Origin: DASWUZ01 sp036401375
Lineage (GTDB): Bacteria; Acidobacteriota; Terriglobia; Terriglobales; Acidobacteriaceae
Assembly (NCBI GenBank): GCA_036401375.1
Contig: DASWVB010000036.1
Location: 45,992-109,991, forward strand
Reading direction: 5' to 3'
DNA length: 64,000 nt
Shown: piece by piece, positions 1 to 8,013 of the stretch
Layout: every line of letters starts with the position of its first letter
Position numbering within the stretch: the first letter of the stretch is position 1
Translations under genes and position numbers: made by a program
The notes under the pieces: model-generated
What the model saw: only the letters and a program-made list of their open reading frames with translations
Told to the model about the DNA's origin: nothing
The model's database searches: none

Positions 1-10
1 GGCCGATTCC

Positions 11-1003
11 ATGCTGGATGACCCTGTGCTGCTTGACGAGTGGCTTGCCGTTGCGTGGTCCTCTACCGTTCCACGAGGAAGCTTGCGCTCCCAACAACTG
101 CTCGGCCGAAACGTGCTGTTGTGGCGCAGCGCGGGCGGCGTTCGCGCCTGGGAGGATCTTTGTATCCATCGCGGCGCGCGTCTCTCCCTCGGCCAGATAC
201 GCAATGACTGCGTCGTCTGCCCGTACCACTTCTGGGAGTACGACGCGAGCGGTCAGTGCGTCAGAATTCCTGCCCAGGCTTCGCTGCCGCCGCCGCTGCG
301 CGCACAGGCGCGCGTCTTTAATGCGTGTGAAAAGTACGGCTTGATCTGGGTCTGCCTGGGAACCCCGCGCGGCGAGCCCCCTGTCTTTGCGGCGGGTGAC
401 GACGCGAGCTGCCGCAAGGTGCTCGCCGGCCCCTACATTTTCGAGGCGAATGCACCTCGCGTCATCGAGAACTTCCTCGATGTGGCACACCTCCCGTTCG
501 TACATGCGGGGCTGCTCGGCGACCCGGCCTTCCCTGACATCGACGACTATGAAGCTACGATCAGCCCTGACGGCATCCTCGCCCGCGACATCCGAGTCTG
601 GCAGCCGGACCCTGATGGTACCGGCAAGCCCGCACAAGTCTTCTACACGTACCAGGTGCACGCGTTGCTCACCGCAAGCTTCACTAAGACGCAAGCGAGA
701 AAGCAGACAGACGGCGGGTTCTTGCAGCAGTTCTCCATGCTCGATACGGTCACCCCGGTCGGACCGCGCGAGAGCCTCGCGTGGGTGGTTCTCGCGCTGA
801 ACTACGCCCACGATGTCTCAGACGCGGAGCTGCGCAGCTTTCAGGACAGGATCAGCGCCCAGGACAAACCTATTGTTGAATCGCAGAGGCCCGAGCTGCT
901 GCCGCTCGACCTGCAGGCGGAACTGCATGTCCGCTCGGATCGTATGGCTATCGCCTACCGCCGCTGGCTCAAGCAGCGAGGTCTCCGCTATGGCACCGCC
1001 TAG
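11..1003 (+). CDS. Rieske [2Fe-2S] ring-hydroxylating / demethylating oxygenase, alpha subunit
   Basis: Seen: an N-terminal Rieske domain with CIH (about residue 52) and CPYH (about 70) as the two cluster-binding pairs, then a catalytic domain with ENFLD-VAH-LPFVH (about residues 152-164), the usual D-x2-H-x4-H site for mononuclear iron. Family knowledge: such single-component alpha subunits (vanillate O-demethylase or pheophorbide oxygenase type) insert oxygen or remove methyl groups using electrons from a separate reductase. No reductase gene is in the window. The length of 330 aa is normal. Only 10 bases precede the ATG and the frame is open to the edge, so the true start could lie outside. 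The substrate cannot be read from sequence; the next gene, a purine-type permease, is a hint only. Confidence 0.88.
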   Translation: MLDDPVLLDEWLAVAWSSTVPRGSLRSQQLLGRNVLLWRSAGGVRAWEDLCIHRGARLSLGQIRNDCVVCPYHFWEYDASGQCVRIPAQASLPPPLRAQARVFNACEKYGLIWVCLGTPRGEPPVFAAGDDASCRKVLAGPYIFEANAPRVIENFLDVAHLPFVHAGLLGDPAFPDIDDYEATISPDGILARDIRVWQPDPDGTGKPAQVFYTYQVHALLTASFTKTQARKQTDGGFLQQFSMLDTVTPVGPRESLAWVVLALNYAHDVSDAELRSFQDRISAQDKPIVESQRPELLPLDLQAELHVRSDRMAIAYRRWLKQRGLRYGTA

Positions 1004-1123
1004 CCCGCCCGGTCTCGTCGGTAATAGAGCCGCGCGAGCGTGTCCTTTCCAAGCCCGTGCGGGGCTGAAGCACGCGCTTCGAACAGTGGGCGGGCACGAG
1101 GCCCGAGCTGATCGGGCCACGGC

Positions 1124-2686
1124 GTGAGCAGCAGCGCGGTCCACCAGGAATCGGCCCCCAGGTGGTTCGTACCGGGGGACATCGAGGGCTCCTTCGGTCT
1201 CTTCTTCAGCGGCTTCCCTGACCTGCTGCTTATCGCCGGCCTCGCCCCGCTCTGCGGCTTCCCTCCCTCGCTTGTTGTGGGCCGCCTGCTGCCCGGCGTC
1301 GCCCTCTCCATTTTCGGCGGAAACCTTTTCTACGCCTGGCAGGCCCAAAGGCTGGCCAAGCGAACGGGCCGCTCCGATGTGACGGCAATACCCTTCGGCG
1401 TGAACACCCCTACCATCTTTGCTTACATCTTCCTCATCATGCTGCCCGTCTACCAGCGCACTCACGACGCGCAGCTGACCTGGCATGTTGGAATCTTTGC
1501 GAGCTTCGTCAGTGGAGTGGTACAGAGCGCCGGCGCCTTCTGCACGGACTGGCTGCGGCGGTCGACTCCACGCGCAGCGTTGCTCTGTCCACTCGCAGGC
1601 ATTGCGATGGCCTTTCTTTGCCTGGGTTTCATCTTCGGCGTCTTTGAACACCCCGAAGTGGCTCTCTTGCCCTCGGCTATGATCCTTGCTGTCTATTCGT
1701 CACAGTTACGGCTACCTTTTCGCGTTCCCGTCGGGTTGGCGGCCATGCTGGTCGGCGCAATCACCGTTGCGGCGCTGCGAGCCATGCACCTATACTCGCT
1801 CGCCGCACCTCTGCAAAAGCCGGGATTGCACCTGCCCGTTCCCGTCCCGCTGATCGCGTTTCTGCGCCATGCCGAGGGTTGGAGCTATCTCTCGATCATT
1901 CTGCCCATGAGTCTGCTCGATACGCTGGTTTCGCTGCAGATACTGGAAAGTGTCAAGCTTGCCGGGGACGACTACCCGACCCGGCCCTCCCTGCTGGTGA
2001 ACGGATTGGCGACCCTTGCCGCGGCGGGCTTCGGCAGCCCGTTTCCGACGACGCTTTATTTCGGTCATATGGCCCATAAGGCCAACGGTGCTCGCGCTGG
2101 ATATTCGATTCTGAGCGGAGCCGCGGTCATGGTCCTCTGTGTCACGGGACTGGTGCCCATGGTGCTGCACTGGGTGCCGCTCGAGGTGGTGGCGATGGTG
2201 GTCGTGTGGTTTGGACTAGTAATGGTCGGCCAGGCCTTTCAGGAGGTCTCGAAGCCACACTGCATCGCAGTCGCCCTGGGCCTTGTTCCCATGCTGGCGT
2301 CGTGGGCCTTAGAACTCGTGGATACATCGATCGTGAAGGCTGGCTCAACGCTTTATGCCACGGCGCCGCGGTTCGGAGATGAGGTTGCTATCTACGGCCT
2401 GATCGCGCTGAGTCAGGGTGCGCTGCTGGTATCGATGATCTGGGCCGCTACTCTTGCCTATACGTTCGATCGGCGCTTTGCGCACGCCGCGGCGTGGCTC
2501 GGTACCGGCGCGGCGCTATCGTGTTTCGGAGTGATTCACGCCTACCGGCTCACTCCGCTTGGCGTCCGAAATAACATCGGATGGTGGGTCGACCCAGCCT
2601 TCACCCTGAGCTACGCGGCCAGCGCAGGCTTTCTGCTCGGCTGCCACTACTACTGCAAACGCGCACCAGGCGCCTACAGACCATAG
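1124..2686 (+). CDS. AzgA/NCS2-like nucleobase permease
   Basis: A 520-residue polytopic inner-membrane protein with about 12 hydrophobic segments. The stretch DVTAIPFGVNTPT (about residues 85-97) resembles the DVTALPYGINTP signature of AzgA-type purine permeases. AzgA and NCS2 proteins are proton symporters for purines, uracil or xanthine; the exact substrate here is inferred from family only. The start is GTG, giving MSSSAV, with no strong ribosome binding site visible. It lies 120 bp downstream of the Rieske oxygenase on the same strand and may be co-transcribed with it, which would fit import of a methylated nucleobase or similar ring compound followed by oxidation. That pairing is a guess. 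Confidence 0.72.
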   Translation: MSSSAVHQESAPRWFVPGDIEGSFGLFFSGFPDLLLIAGLAPLCGFPPSLVVGRLLPGVALSIFGGNLFYAWQAQRLAKRTGRSDVTAIPFGVNTPTIFAYIFLIMLPVYQRTHDAQLTWHVGIFASFVSGVVQSAGAFCTDWLRRSTPRAALLCPLAGIAMAFLCLGFIFGVFEHPEVALLPSAMILAVYSSQLRLPFRVPVGLAAMLVGAITVAALRAMHLYSLAAPLQKPGLHLPVPVPLIAFLRHAEGWSYLSIILPMSLLDTLVSLQILESVKLAGDDYPTRPSLLVNGLATLAAAGFGSPFPTTLYFGHMAHKANGARAGYSILSGAAVMVLCVTGLVPMVLHWVPLEVVAMVVVWFGLVMVGQAFQEVSKPHCIAVALGLVPMLASWALELVDTSIVKAGSTLYATAPRFGDEVAIYGLIALSQGALLVSMIWAATLAYTFDRRFAHAAAWLGTGAALSCFGVIHAYRLTPLGVRNNIGWWVDPAFTLSYAASAGFLLGCHYYCKRAPGAYRP

Positions 2687-2710
2687 TCTTGAAGCTCGCA
2701 CAGCTCGCGC

Positions 2711-3670
2711 TCAGCGCGCAGAGCCATGGCGGGTCTGCTCCGCAGCGGTTTCACGTCCTACGCGGTTGAGAATGATCCGCGCCTGCGCGAGGGTGATGTC
2801 GGAGGGCACCTGCTTGAATGCCGACCTGACCTCACGCTGATTCTGAGCTACGGTTTTGAAGAGCACCAGCTTGCCCTGCATGTGGACGTCGACCAGGTCA
2901 GTCTTCCAATGGGTCGCGTTCACGGGCCGGCGATCGATCTCAAAGACCCCACCTTTTTCGACGTGGCCCAGCAGTCCCCATCCGAAGTCGACCCGCTCCA
3001 TGAGCTCGCCCTGCATGTGGATCAGGCGCTTGTAGCGGCGGTTGATGGTGAGGGTTCCTGTCAGTTCGTGAAAGATGCGGGCTTCGAAGGTAGGCGGCTT
3101 GAAACCCGGGTTGGGCTGGTATCGCAGCCGCACGATCTCGCTCGACTGCGGCCCGTCATATTCAAAGAGGAAGGCATCCGGCATCAGCTTCATCAGGCGC
3201 TGCAGTCGCGCCTCATCCTCTTCATACTTCTGCTGCACCCGTGCCTGGTCCGACGGGCTCTGCAGCAGTTGATCGAGACGTGCATTCTCCTCTCGCTCCT
3301 GGACCGAAGTGAGCGGCAGGCCGTCGCGCATCAGCATACGGTGAATTGGACCTTGCCTGGTCTCGATCTGCTCGGCAACCATGGTTATGGAAGGAGTTTT
3401 ACGCTCCAGACGATACTCCCAGGCAGTGCCCGTCTCGCGGTCCTGCACCTCGTTATAAAAGACGTCGCGCGCCAGATCCGGCGCACTCTCTGGCGTCGCG
3501 GCCTTTGAGGGGGTGGTCAGTCCACTAAGAGAAGTGAGGCTGACGAGCAGCGCGAGACCGATTGCTTTCGATCCGCGGCAAAGCCCCTGCGGGCTCCTCC
3601 GTGTGTTCGGGTCGTCTGCTGTCAAGCGCCCTTCCAGCCGCCTACTCGTTTCGGCCTTGCTGCCGTTCAT
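2711..3670 (-). CDS. Secreted hypothetical protein
   Basis: I do not recognise a named family. The reading frame is open to 3751, but the ATG at 3670 (protein MNGSKAETSR) is preceded by GGGGA and is the better start, giving about 319 aa. Residues 30-48 form a hydrophobic segment ending in SKAA, consistent with a signal peptide, so export to periplasm or outer membrane is likely. The middle (EEDEARLQRLMKLMPDAF) is a charged helix; the C-terminal half (FEARIFHELTGTL, HMQGELMERVDFGWG) looks beta-rich. Convergent with the permease gene; the stop codons are 24 bp apart. Possibly an envelope lipid- or lipoprotein-related protein, but this is not supported by a motif. Confidence 0.7.
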   Translation of the reverse strand: MNGSKAETSRRLEGRLTADDPNTRRSPQGLCRGSKAIGLALLVSLTSLSGLTTPSKAATPESAPDLARDVFYNEVQDRETGTAWEYRLERKTPSITMVAEQIETRQGPIHRMLMRDGLPLTSVQEREENARLDQLLQSPSDQARVQQKYEEDEARLQRLMKLMPDAFLFEYDGPQSSEIVRLRYQPNPGFKPPTFEARIFHELTGTLTINRRYKRLIHMQGELMERVDFGWGLLGHVEKGGVFEIDRRPVNATHWKTDLVDVHMQGKLVLFKTVAQNQREVRSAFKQVPSDITLAQARIILNRVGRETAAEQTRHGSAR

Positions 3671-3880
3671 ACATTCCCCGCATTGCGACTTTAGCAACTT
3701 TCCATTTGCCTTTCCGTATCGATGCGACCCTTGATTTTGCTGGAGGGTCACACCGTTCTATCACGCTCGGCTGGGGAGCGTTGGCGCAAGAAGCCGAGTG
3801 AAAGAGCCGGAGCCGCGCAGCACTGCAGAACTGTCTCGCGGCCTCGCTCTCATAGACACTCTTTAGACGTATTCGCTTGT

Positions 3881-3886
3881 TACACT
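3881..3886 (+). promoter_or_regulatory. TACACT -10-like box 6 nt before the cyaY start
   Basis: TACACT followed by GGGGGT and ATG. A start point 6-7 nt after the box would fall on the initiation codon, so this could be a leaderless promoter. No clear -35 element. Confidence 0.4.
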
Positions 3887-3892
3887 GGGGGT

Positions 3893-4228
3893 ATGATCGA
3901 TGAACTCAGTTTTCGTCGCAACGCCGATGCGGCGATCGAGTCCCTCAAGCAGAGCCTCATCGTAGCGGAAGAGACCAGCGATTTCGAGGTAGAGGAGCAG
4001 AGTGGAGCGCTCAACATCGTCTTTGAAGAGCCGCCCGGCAAGTTCGTCGTGACCCCCAATGCTCCCGTCAGACAGATCTGGATTTCCGCCCTGTCAACCA
4101 GCTTCAAGCTCGATTGGTCCGACACGAGGAAAGACTTCGTCCTGCTCAAGGGAGAGGAGTCTTTCAAGCCGCTGATCGCGCGCCTGATCAACGAACACCT
4201 GGGCGTCGGTAGCGTCATACTCCGCTAG
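3893..4228 (+). CDS. cyaY: Frataxin homolog (iron donor / Fe-S assembly regulator)
   Basis: 111 aa, the typical size of bacterial CyaY. Seen: an acidic first helix (AEETSDFEVEEQSG) and the frataxin core QIWISALSTSFKLDW then FVLLKG. Frataxin binds iron through acidic residues and regulates or feeds cysteine-desulfurase-driven Fe-S cluster assembly in the cytoplasm. The frame is open further upstream (3722), but the first ATG that yields a frataxin-like N-terminus is 3893. No isc or suf genes are next to it. The neighbouring formate-dehydrogenase-like protein carries several Fe-S clusters, but it is convergent, so a shared operon is excluded. Single-gene unit with a possible leaderless promoter. 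Confidence 0.82.
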   Translation: MIDELSFRRNADAAIESLKQSLIVAEETSDFEVEEQSGALNIVFEEPPGKFVVTPNAPVRQIWISALSTSFKLDWSDTRKDFVLLKGEESFKPLIARLINEHLGVGSVILR

Positions 4229-4311
4229 GGGTGCTGACATAGGCGCCCCATGCCGAGGTAACGTGCAGCATAGCTCAACGCCGGCTACCTTGACGATCCT
4301 CGGCGGCTGTA

Positions 4312-4803
4312 CTACTTCGGTTGAGGCTGGGTAGACTTGCCGAGAGCCTCGGCGGCCGTCAATCCTAGTGCCAGACCTCGGCGCACATCCGCCGAAAACA
4401 TCCTCCGCAGCAGCGAGAACATTGAGGGGGGCCTGGTATGGGTCTGCTGCACATCCATCTGCGGAAGTACGCGTGAAATCCGCTCCACCGCCTCCGGACT
4501 TATGCCGGCCATCATCTTCGAGAGCAGTATGAGGTTGCGCACGCCGCGGATCGTCTCAGGCTGCACGAGTAGTGCGGAGACCTCTTCGACGATCTTGCCG
4601 CCCGCGCTCAAGCCGCCGCGCAGAAGATCGAGGGTGCCTGATTTGTGCATCTGTTCCAGCAGATCGTAGGCAGCGAGCACCGCGTCAGCATGGGCCACTG
4701 GCGCCTCACCGAGGCGCTGCATTGTGTTCTCACGTATGCCCGTCGACTGCCCCGCAGCGGGCAGCACGGGTCGAAACTCGATCGCCTTAGCCACGGCTCT
4801 CAC
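4312..4803 (-). CDS. DUF1641 (YjgD/YrhD-like) protein
   Basis: 163 aa, with the DUF1641 core: LLEQMHKSGTLDLLRGGL, then VRNLILLSKMMAGI and LRRMFSADVRRGLALGLTAAEALG. The function of the family is unknown, but in Bacillus yjgD and yrhD sit beside formate-dehydrogenase-like genes yjgC and yrhE, and the same pairing is seen here: this gene starts 17 bp inside the end of the upstream molybdoenzyme gene, implying translational coupling. It is probably an accessory or partner protein of that enzyme. Soluble, largely helical, with no cysteine cluster sites. Confidence 0.8.
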   Translation of the reverse strand: MRAVAKAIEFRPVLPAAGQSTGIRENTMQRLGEAPVAHADAVLAAYDLLEQMHKSGTLDLLRGGLSAGGKIVEEVSALLVQPETIRGVRNLILLSKMMAGISPEAVERISRVLPQMDVQQTHTRPPSMFSLLRRMFSADVRRGLALGLTAAEALGKSTQPQPK

Positions 4804-7800
4804 CTCTCGCTGTTATAGCCTTCACTCCCTGGATTTGCACGAGCCCATCACCGTTCGTGCCGTTATGCCGGTTCGGACCGTGCGCTTCACTCCACGCATG
4901 GCCCGGCTCGCGGTAGCGCGACTGTGCCCACTTGCGCTCGACTTCAACGCCCAACTGCGGCGTGCGCTCACCGAAGCGGAAGTTGCCACGCGGCAGCGGG
5001 TTTGCGCCCACGTAGGGAAGCACTTCAATCTTGACCGAGGTCTCCTTGTAAGCCGGAGTGTGAGTGACTCGGTCGGTATGCGTTCCGGTGAGCATATTAA
5101 CCGGGTCTTGCGGGTCGTTGAGCGGCACGAAGACCTGCATTCCTCTCACGCGATCGGTGATCAGCGCCCGAGCCCGCAGGCTGCCACGCCGGGAGGTGAT
5201 CTTCAGCCACTGCCCAGTCTTGATGCTGCGCTGCTCTGCCAGTTCGGGTGAAACCTCGATGAATCGATCCGGGGTGTTCGCCAGGATTCCAGGAACTCGG
5301 TAGGTCATGTTCCCTTCGTGGAAGTGCTCGAGCAGACGGCCGTTATTCAGATGGATATCGTACTCCGCGTCCTCGGTTTCGCCAGGCTCGTGCCACTCCA
5401 ACCCATAGAGCACGGCCTTGCCTTCGGGCAAGGGAAACTCGTTTGCATAGAGCAGCGGCTGATCGCTCCCGTCCACGGCCACCGGCCACTGCAGAGACTT
5501 GAATCCGGCGAGTCTGTCGTAGGTCACGCCGGCGAACAGCGGCGTCAACTGCGCGCACTCGTGCATGATGTCCGCGGGGTGAGTGTACGTCCAACCGGCA
5601 CCCAGCCGGTTGGCAATCTGCTGGATGATGCGCCAGTCGGGCTGGCTCTGCCCCAGCGGCTCGAGAGCCTGGTAGAGGCGCTGAATGCGCCGCTCCGTGT
5701 TCGAAAATGTGCCCTCTTTCTCGAGGCTTGGACTCGCCGGCAGCACCACGTCAGCGAAGCGGCAGGTCTCGCTGAAGAAGATGTCCTGCACGACGAAGAA
5801 AGGGACCTTCTCAAAGGCCGCACCCACGTAGTGTGCGTTCGAGTCGGCGCTGTACATGTCCTCACCCATCAGGTAGACGGCCTTCAGCTTGCCCTCGTGA
5901 ATAGAGTCGACCATCTCGTGATTGTCGAGGCCCTTCTTCTTTGAAAGCTTCACCCCCCAGCCCTGCTCCCAACGCTGACGGACGCTGTCATCCTCCACCT
6001 TTTCGTAGCCGGGGAAGTATTGCGGCATGGCGCCGAAGTCGCTGGCGCCCTGCACATTGTTGTGACCCCGCAGGGGATAAGCGCCGGTGCCGCGCCGCTT
6101 GTAGTTACCCGTAACCAGCAGCAGGTTTGAAATGGCCGTCGAGGTGTCAGACCCGTCGCAGTGCTGCGTCACGCCCATCGCCCACAATGCGCAAACCTTT
6201 TCAGCAGCGGCTATCTCGCGCGCAATCAACTCAAGCTGCTCAATCGGAACTCCGCATTTGAGGGAGGCATACTCCATGGTGAAGGGTGCAAGCGACCTGC
6301 GGTAATCTTCCAGTCCGTTGACCCATTTGGACAAAAATGCCTTGTTCTCGAGCCCGTTGTCGAGGATGTAGCGGCTGATTGCCGAGAGCCAGATAATGTC
6401 CGTGCTCGGGTTTGGCCGCATAAAGATGTCGGCCCGCCGAGCCATCTCGTGTTCGCGCAGGTCGGCGACGATCACCTTCTGCCCATGGAGCTTCTGCGCG
6501 CGCTTTACCCGCGTCGCCAGCACCGGGTGACTCTCAGAGGTGTTGCTGCCGATGATCAGCACCAGAGATGCCTCGGCTATGTCGGAGATCGATCCTGAAT
6601 CGCCTCCATAGCCCACGGTGCGGAAGAGACCCTGAGTCGCTGGAGACTGACAGTAGCGCGAACAGTTGTCGACATTGTTTGTGCCAACGACGGCGCGGGC
6701 CAGCTTCTGCATCAGGTAGTTCTCTTCGTTCGTGCACTTGGACGACGAAATAAAGCCAATCGAATCCGGCCCGTACTTATCCTTTGTCTCCTTCAGCTTT
6801 TTGCCCACCAGGTCGAGCGCCTCTTCCCAGCTCGCCTCACGGAAGGTCGCGCCTTCACGGATGAGCGGCTTAGTGAGACGGTCAGTGCTGTTGACGTAGT
6901 CCCATCCGAACTTGCCTTTAACGCAGGTTGAAATGTTATTCGCCGGTCCCTCGCTGGGCTCTACCTTGAGGATGTGCCGGCCTTTCGTCCAAATGTCAAA
7001 CGAGCACCCTACTCCGCAATAGGTGCAGACCGTCTTCGTTTTCTCAGTACGGACCTCGCGCATGGCGGCCTCTACCTGCGAGACCTGGAGGATTGCTCCA
7101 TAGCCGGTCTGCGGCTCAACGCCTTTGACCACATCGATGAGATCGTCCAGCGCCTTGGCCGGCAGCGCGGTGAGGTAGCCTGCCTCGCCGATCATCGACT
7201 TCTCCATCAGGGCGTTGCAGGGGCAAACCGTGATGCAGTGCCCACAGGAGACACAGCTCGAGCCATCGATCTTTTCACCGCCATCCCACAGCACGCGCGG
7301 GTGCTGGTCTTCCCAGCGGATAGTCAGAGTCTCGTTGACCTGAACGTTCTGGCAGGCCTCGACACAGCGTCCGCAGAGGATGCACTGGTCGGGGTCATAG
7401 CGGTAAAAGGCATTTGATTCGTCCTTGTCAAAGGGCTTTGGCAGGTAGGGGTGCACCTGGTGCTCGACCTTGAGCATTGCCGTGGTGTTGTGCACCGTGC
7501 AGTTACCGTTATTGTTGTCGCACACCGTGCAGTAGAGCATGTGGTTGCCGAGGATGATATCGAATGCTTCCGTCTGCGCCGCCCTTGCGCGCGCCGACTC
7601 AGTCACCACCGACATGCCTGCGCTCACCCGCTGGCCGCAGGCCCTCACCAGCATGCTGCCGGTACTGCTACCGCCATTACCCTCGTCACCGTACGGAGCT
7701 GCAACCTCGACCATGCAGGTGTCGCAGGTCTGAATGGGCCCCAGGTGATGGTGATAGCAGACCTGCGGTACCTCGCGTCCAGCCCGGTTGATGGCGTCAA

Positions 7801-7927
7801 TCAGCGGCTCGCCTTCGATGGCATCCGCAAGCTGGCCATCAACTGTGATCTCGACGTGGTGTAAGTCTTTGCCGGTCGGTAGAAATCCAGCTCGCGGGGT
7901 CCAGACGGGGTGAGAGTGTGTGCTCAT
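4787..7927 (-). CDS. Formate-dehydrogenase-like molybdopterin oxidoreductase (YjgC/YrhE type)
   Basis: 1046 aa. Domains seen: N-terminal [2Fe-2S] (C57, C68, C71, C97), NuoG-like Cys/His region (about 127-155), two [4Fe-4S] ferredoxin motifs (C182/185/188/192 and C225/228/231/235), then a molybdopterin domain with its own cluster motif CTYCGVGC (C301/304/308) plus C335. The site equivalent to selenocysteine of E. coli FdhF is Cys426 in NCSRYCQSPA; the following residue is Gln, not the His of FdhF. Family knowledge: these enzymes are assigned to formate oxidation to CO2 with transfer of electrons through the Fe-S wire to NAD or another acceptor, but YjgC/YrhE members are less well characterised. 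The start ATG follows GGGAG. It lies 86 bp after hom and overlaps the DUF1641 gene. Confidence 0.85.
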   Translation of the reverse strand: MSTHSHPVWTPRAGFLPTGKDLHHVEITVDGQLADAIEGEPLIDAINRAGREVPQVCYHHHLGPIQTCDTCMVEVAAPYGDEGNGGSSTGSMLVRACGQRVSAGMSVVTESARARAAQTEAFDIILGNHMLYCTVCDNNNGNCTVHNTTAMLKVEHQVHPYLPKPFDKDESNAFYRYDPDQCILCGRCVEACQNVQVNETLTIRWEDQHPRVLWDGGEKIDGSSCVSCGHCITVCPCNALMEKSMIGEAGYLTALPAKALDDLIDVVKGVEPQTGYGAILQVSQVEAAMREVRTEKTKTVCTYCGVGCSFDIWTKGRHILKVEPSEGPANNISTCVKGKFGWDYVNSTDRLTKPLIREGATFREASWEEALDLVGKKLKETKDKYGPDSIGFISSSKCTNEENYLMQKLARAVVGTNNVDNCSRYCQSPATQGLFRTVGYGGDSGSISDIAEASLVLIIGSNTSESHPVLATRVKRAQKLHGQKVIVADLREHEMARRADIFMRPNPSTDIIWLSAISRYILDNGLENKAFLSKWVNGLEDYRRSLAPFTMEYASLKCGVPIEQLELIAREIAAAEKVCALWAMGVTQHCDGSDTSTAISNLLLVTGNYKRRGTGAYPLRGHNNVQGASDFGAMPQYFPGYEKVEDDSVRQRWEQGWGVKLSKKKGLDNHEMVDSIHEGKLKAVYLMGEDMYSADSNAHYVGAAFEKVPFFVVQDIFFSETCRFADVVLPASPSLEKEGTFSNTERRIQRLYQALEPLGQSQPDWRIIQQIANRLGAGWTYTHPADIMHECAQLTPLFAGVTYDRLAGFKSLQWPVAVDGSDQPLLYANEFPLPEGKAVLYGLEWHEPGETEDAEYDIHLNNGRLLEHFHEGNMTYRVPGILANTPDRFIEVSPELAEQRSIKTGQWLKITSRRGSLRARALITDRVRGMQVFVPLNDPQDPVNMLTGTHTDRVTHTPAYKETSVKIEVLPYVGANPLPRGNFRFGERTPQLGVEVERKWAQSRYREPGHAWSEAHGPNRHNGTNGDGLVQIQGVKAITARGESRG

Positions 7928-8013
7928 ACTCCCAGTTCAGATGCCAATCCCTGGAGTGGAGGTTCACTGTGGCGAGTTATGACAATACCGTAGCCCAGGT
8001 GCGCGGCAGGCCG

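Noticed and set aside
818..1651. 277-aa open frame on the minus strand
   Set aside because: Covers the antisense of the permease and the end of the Rieske gene; low-complexity composition and no motif.
2726..3508. 260-aa open frame on the plus strand
   Set aside because: Antisense to the secreted hypothetical gene, which has the better start, signal peptide and ribosome binding site.
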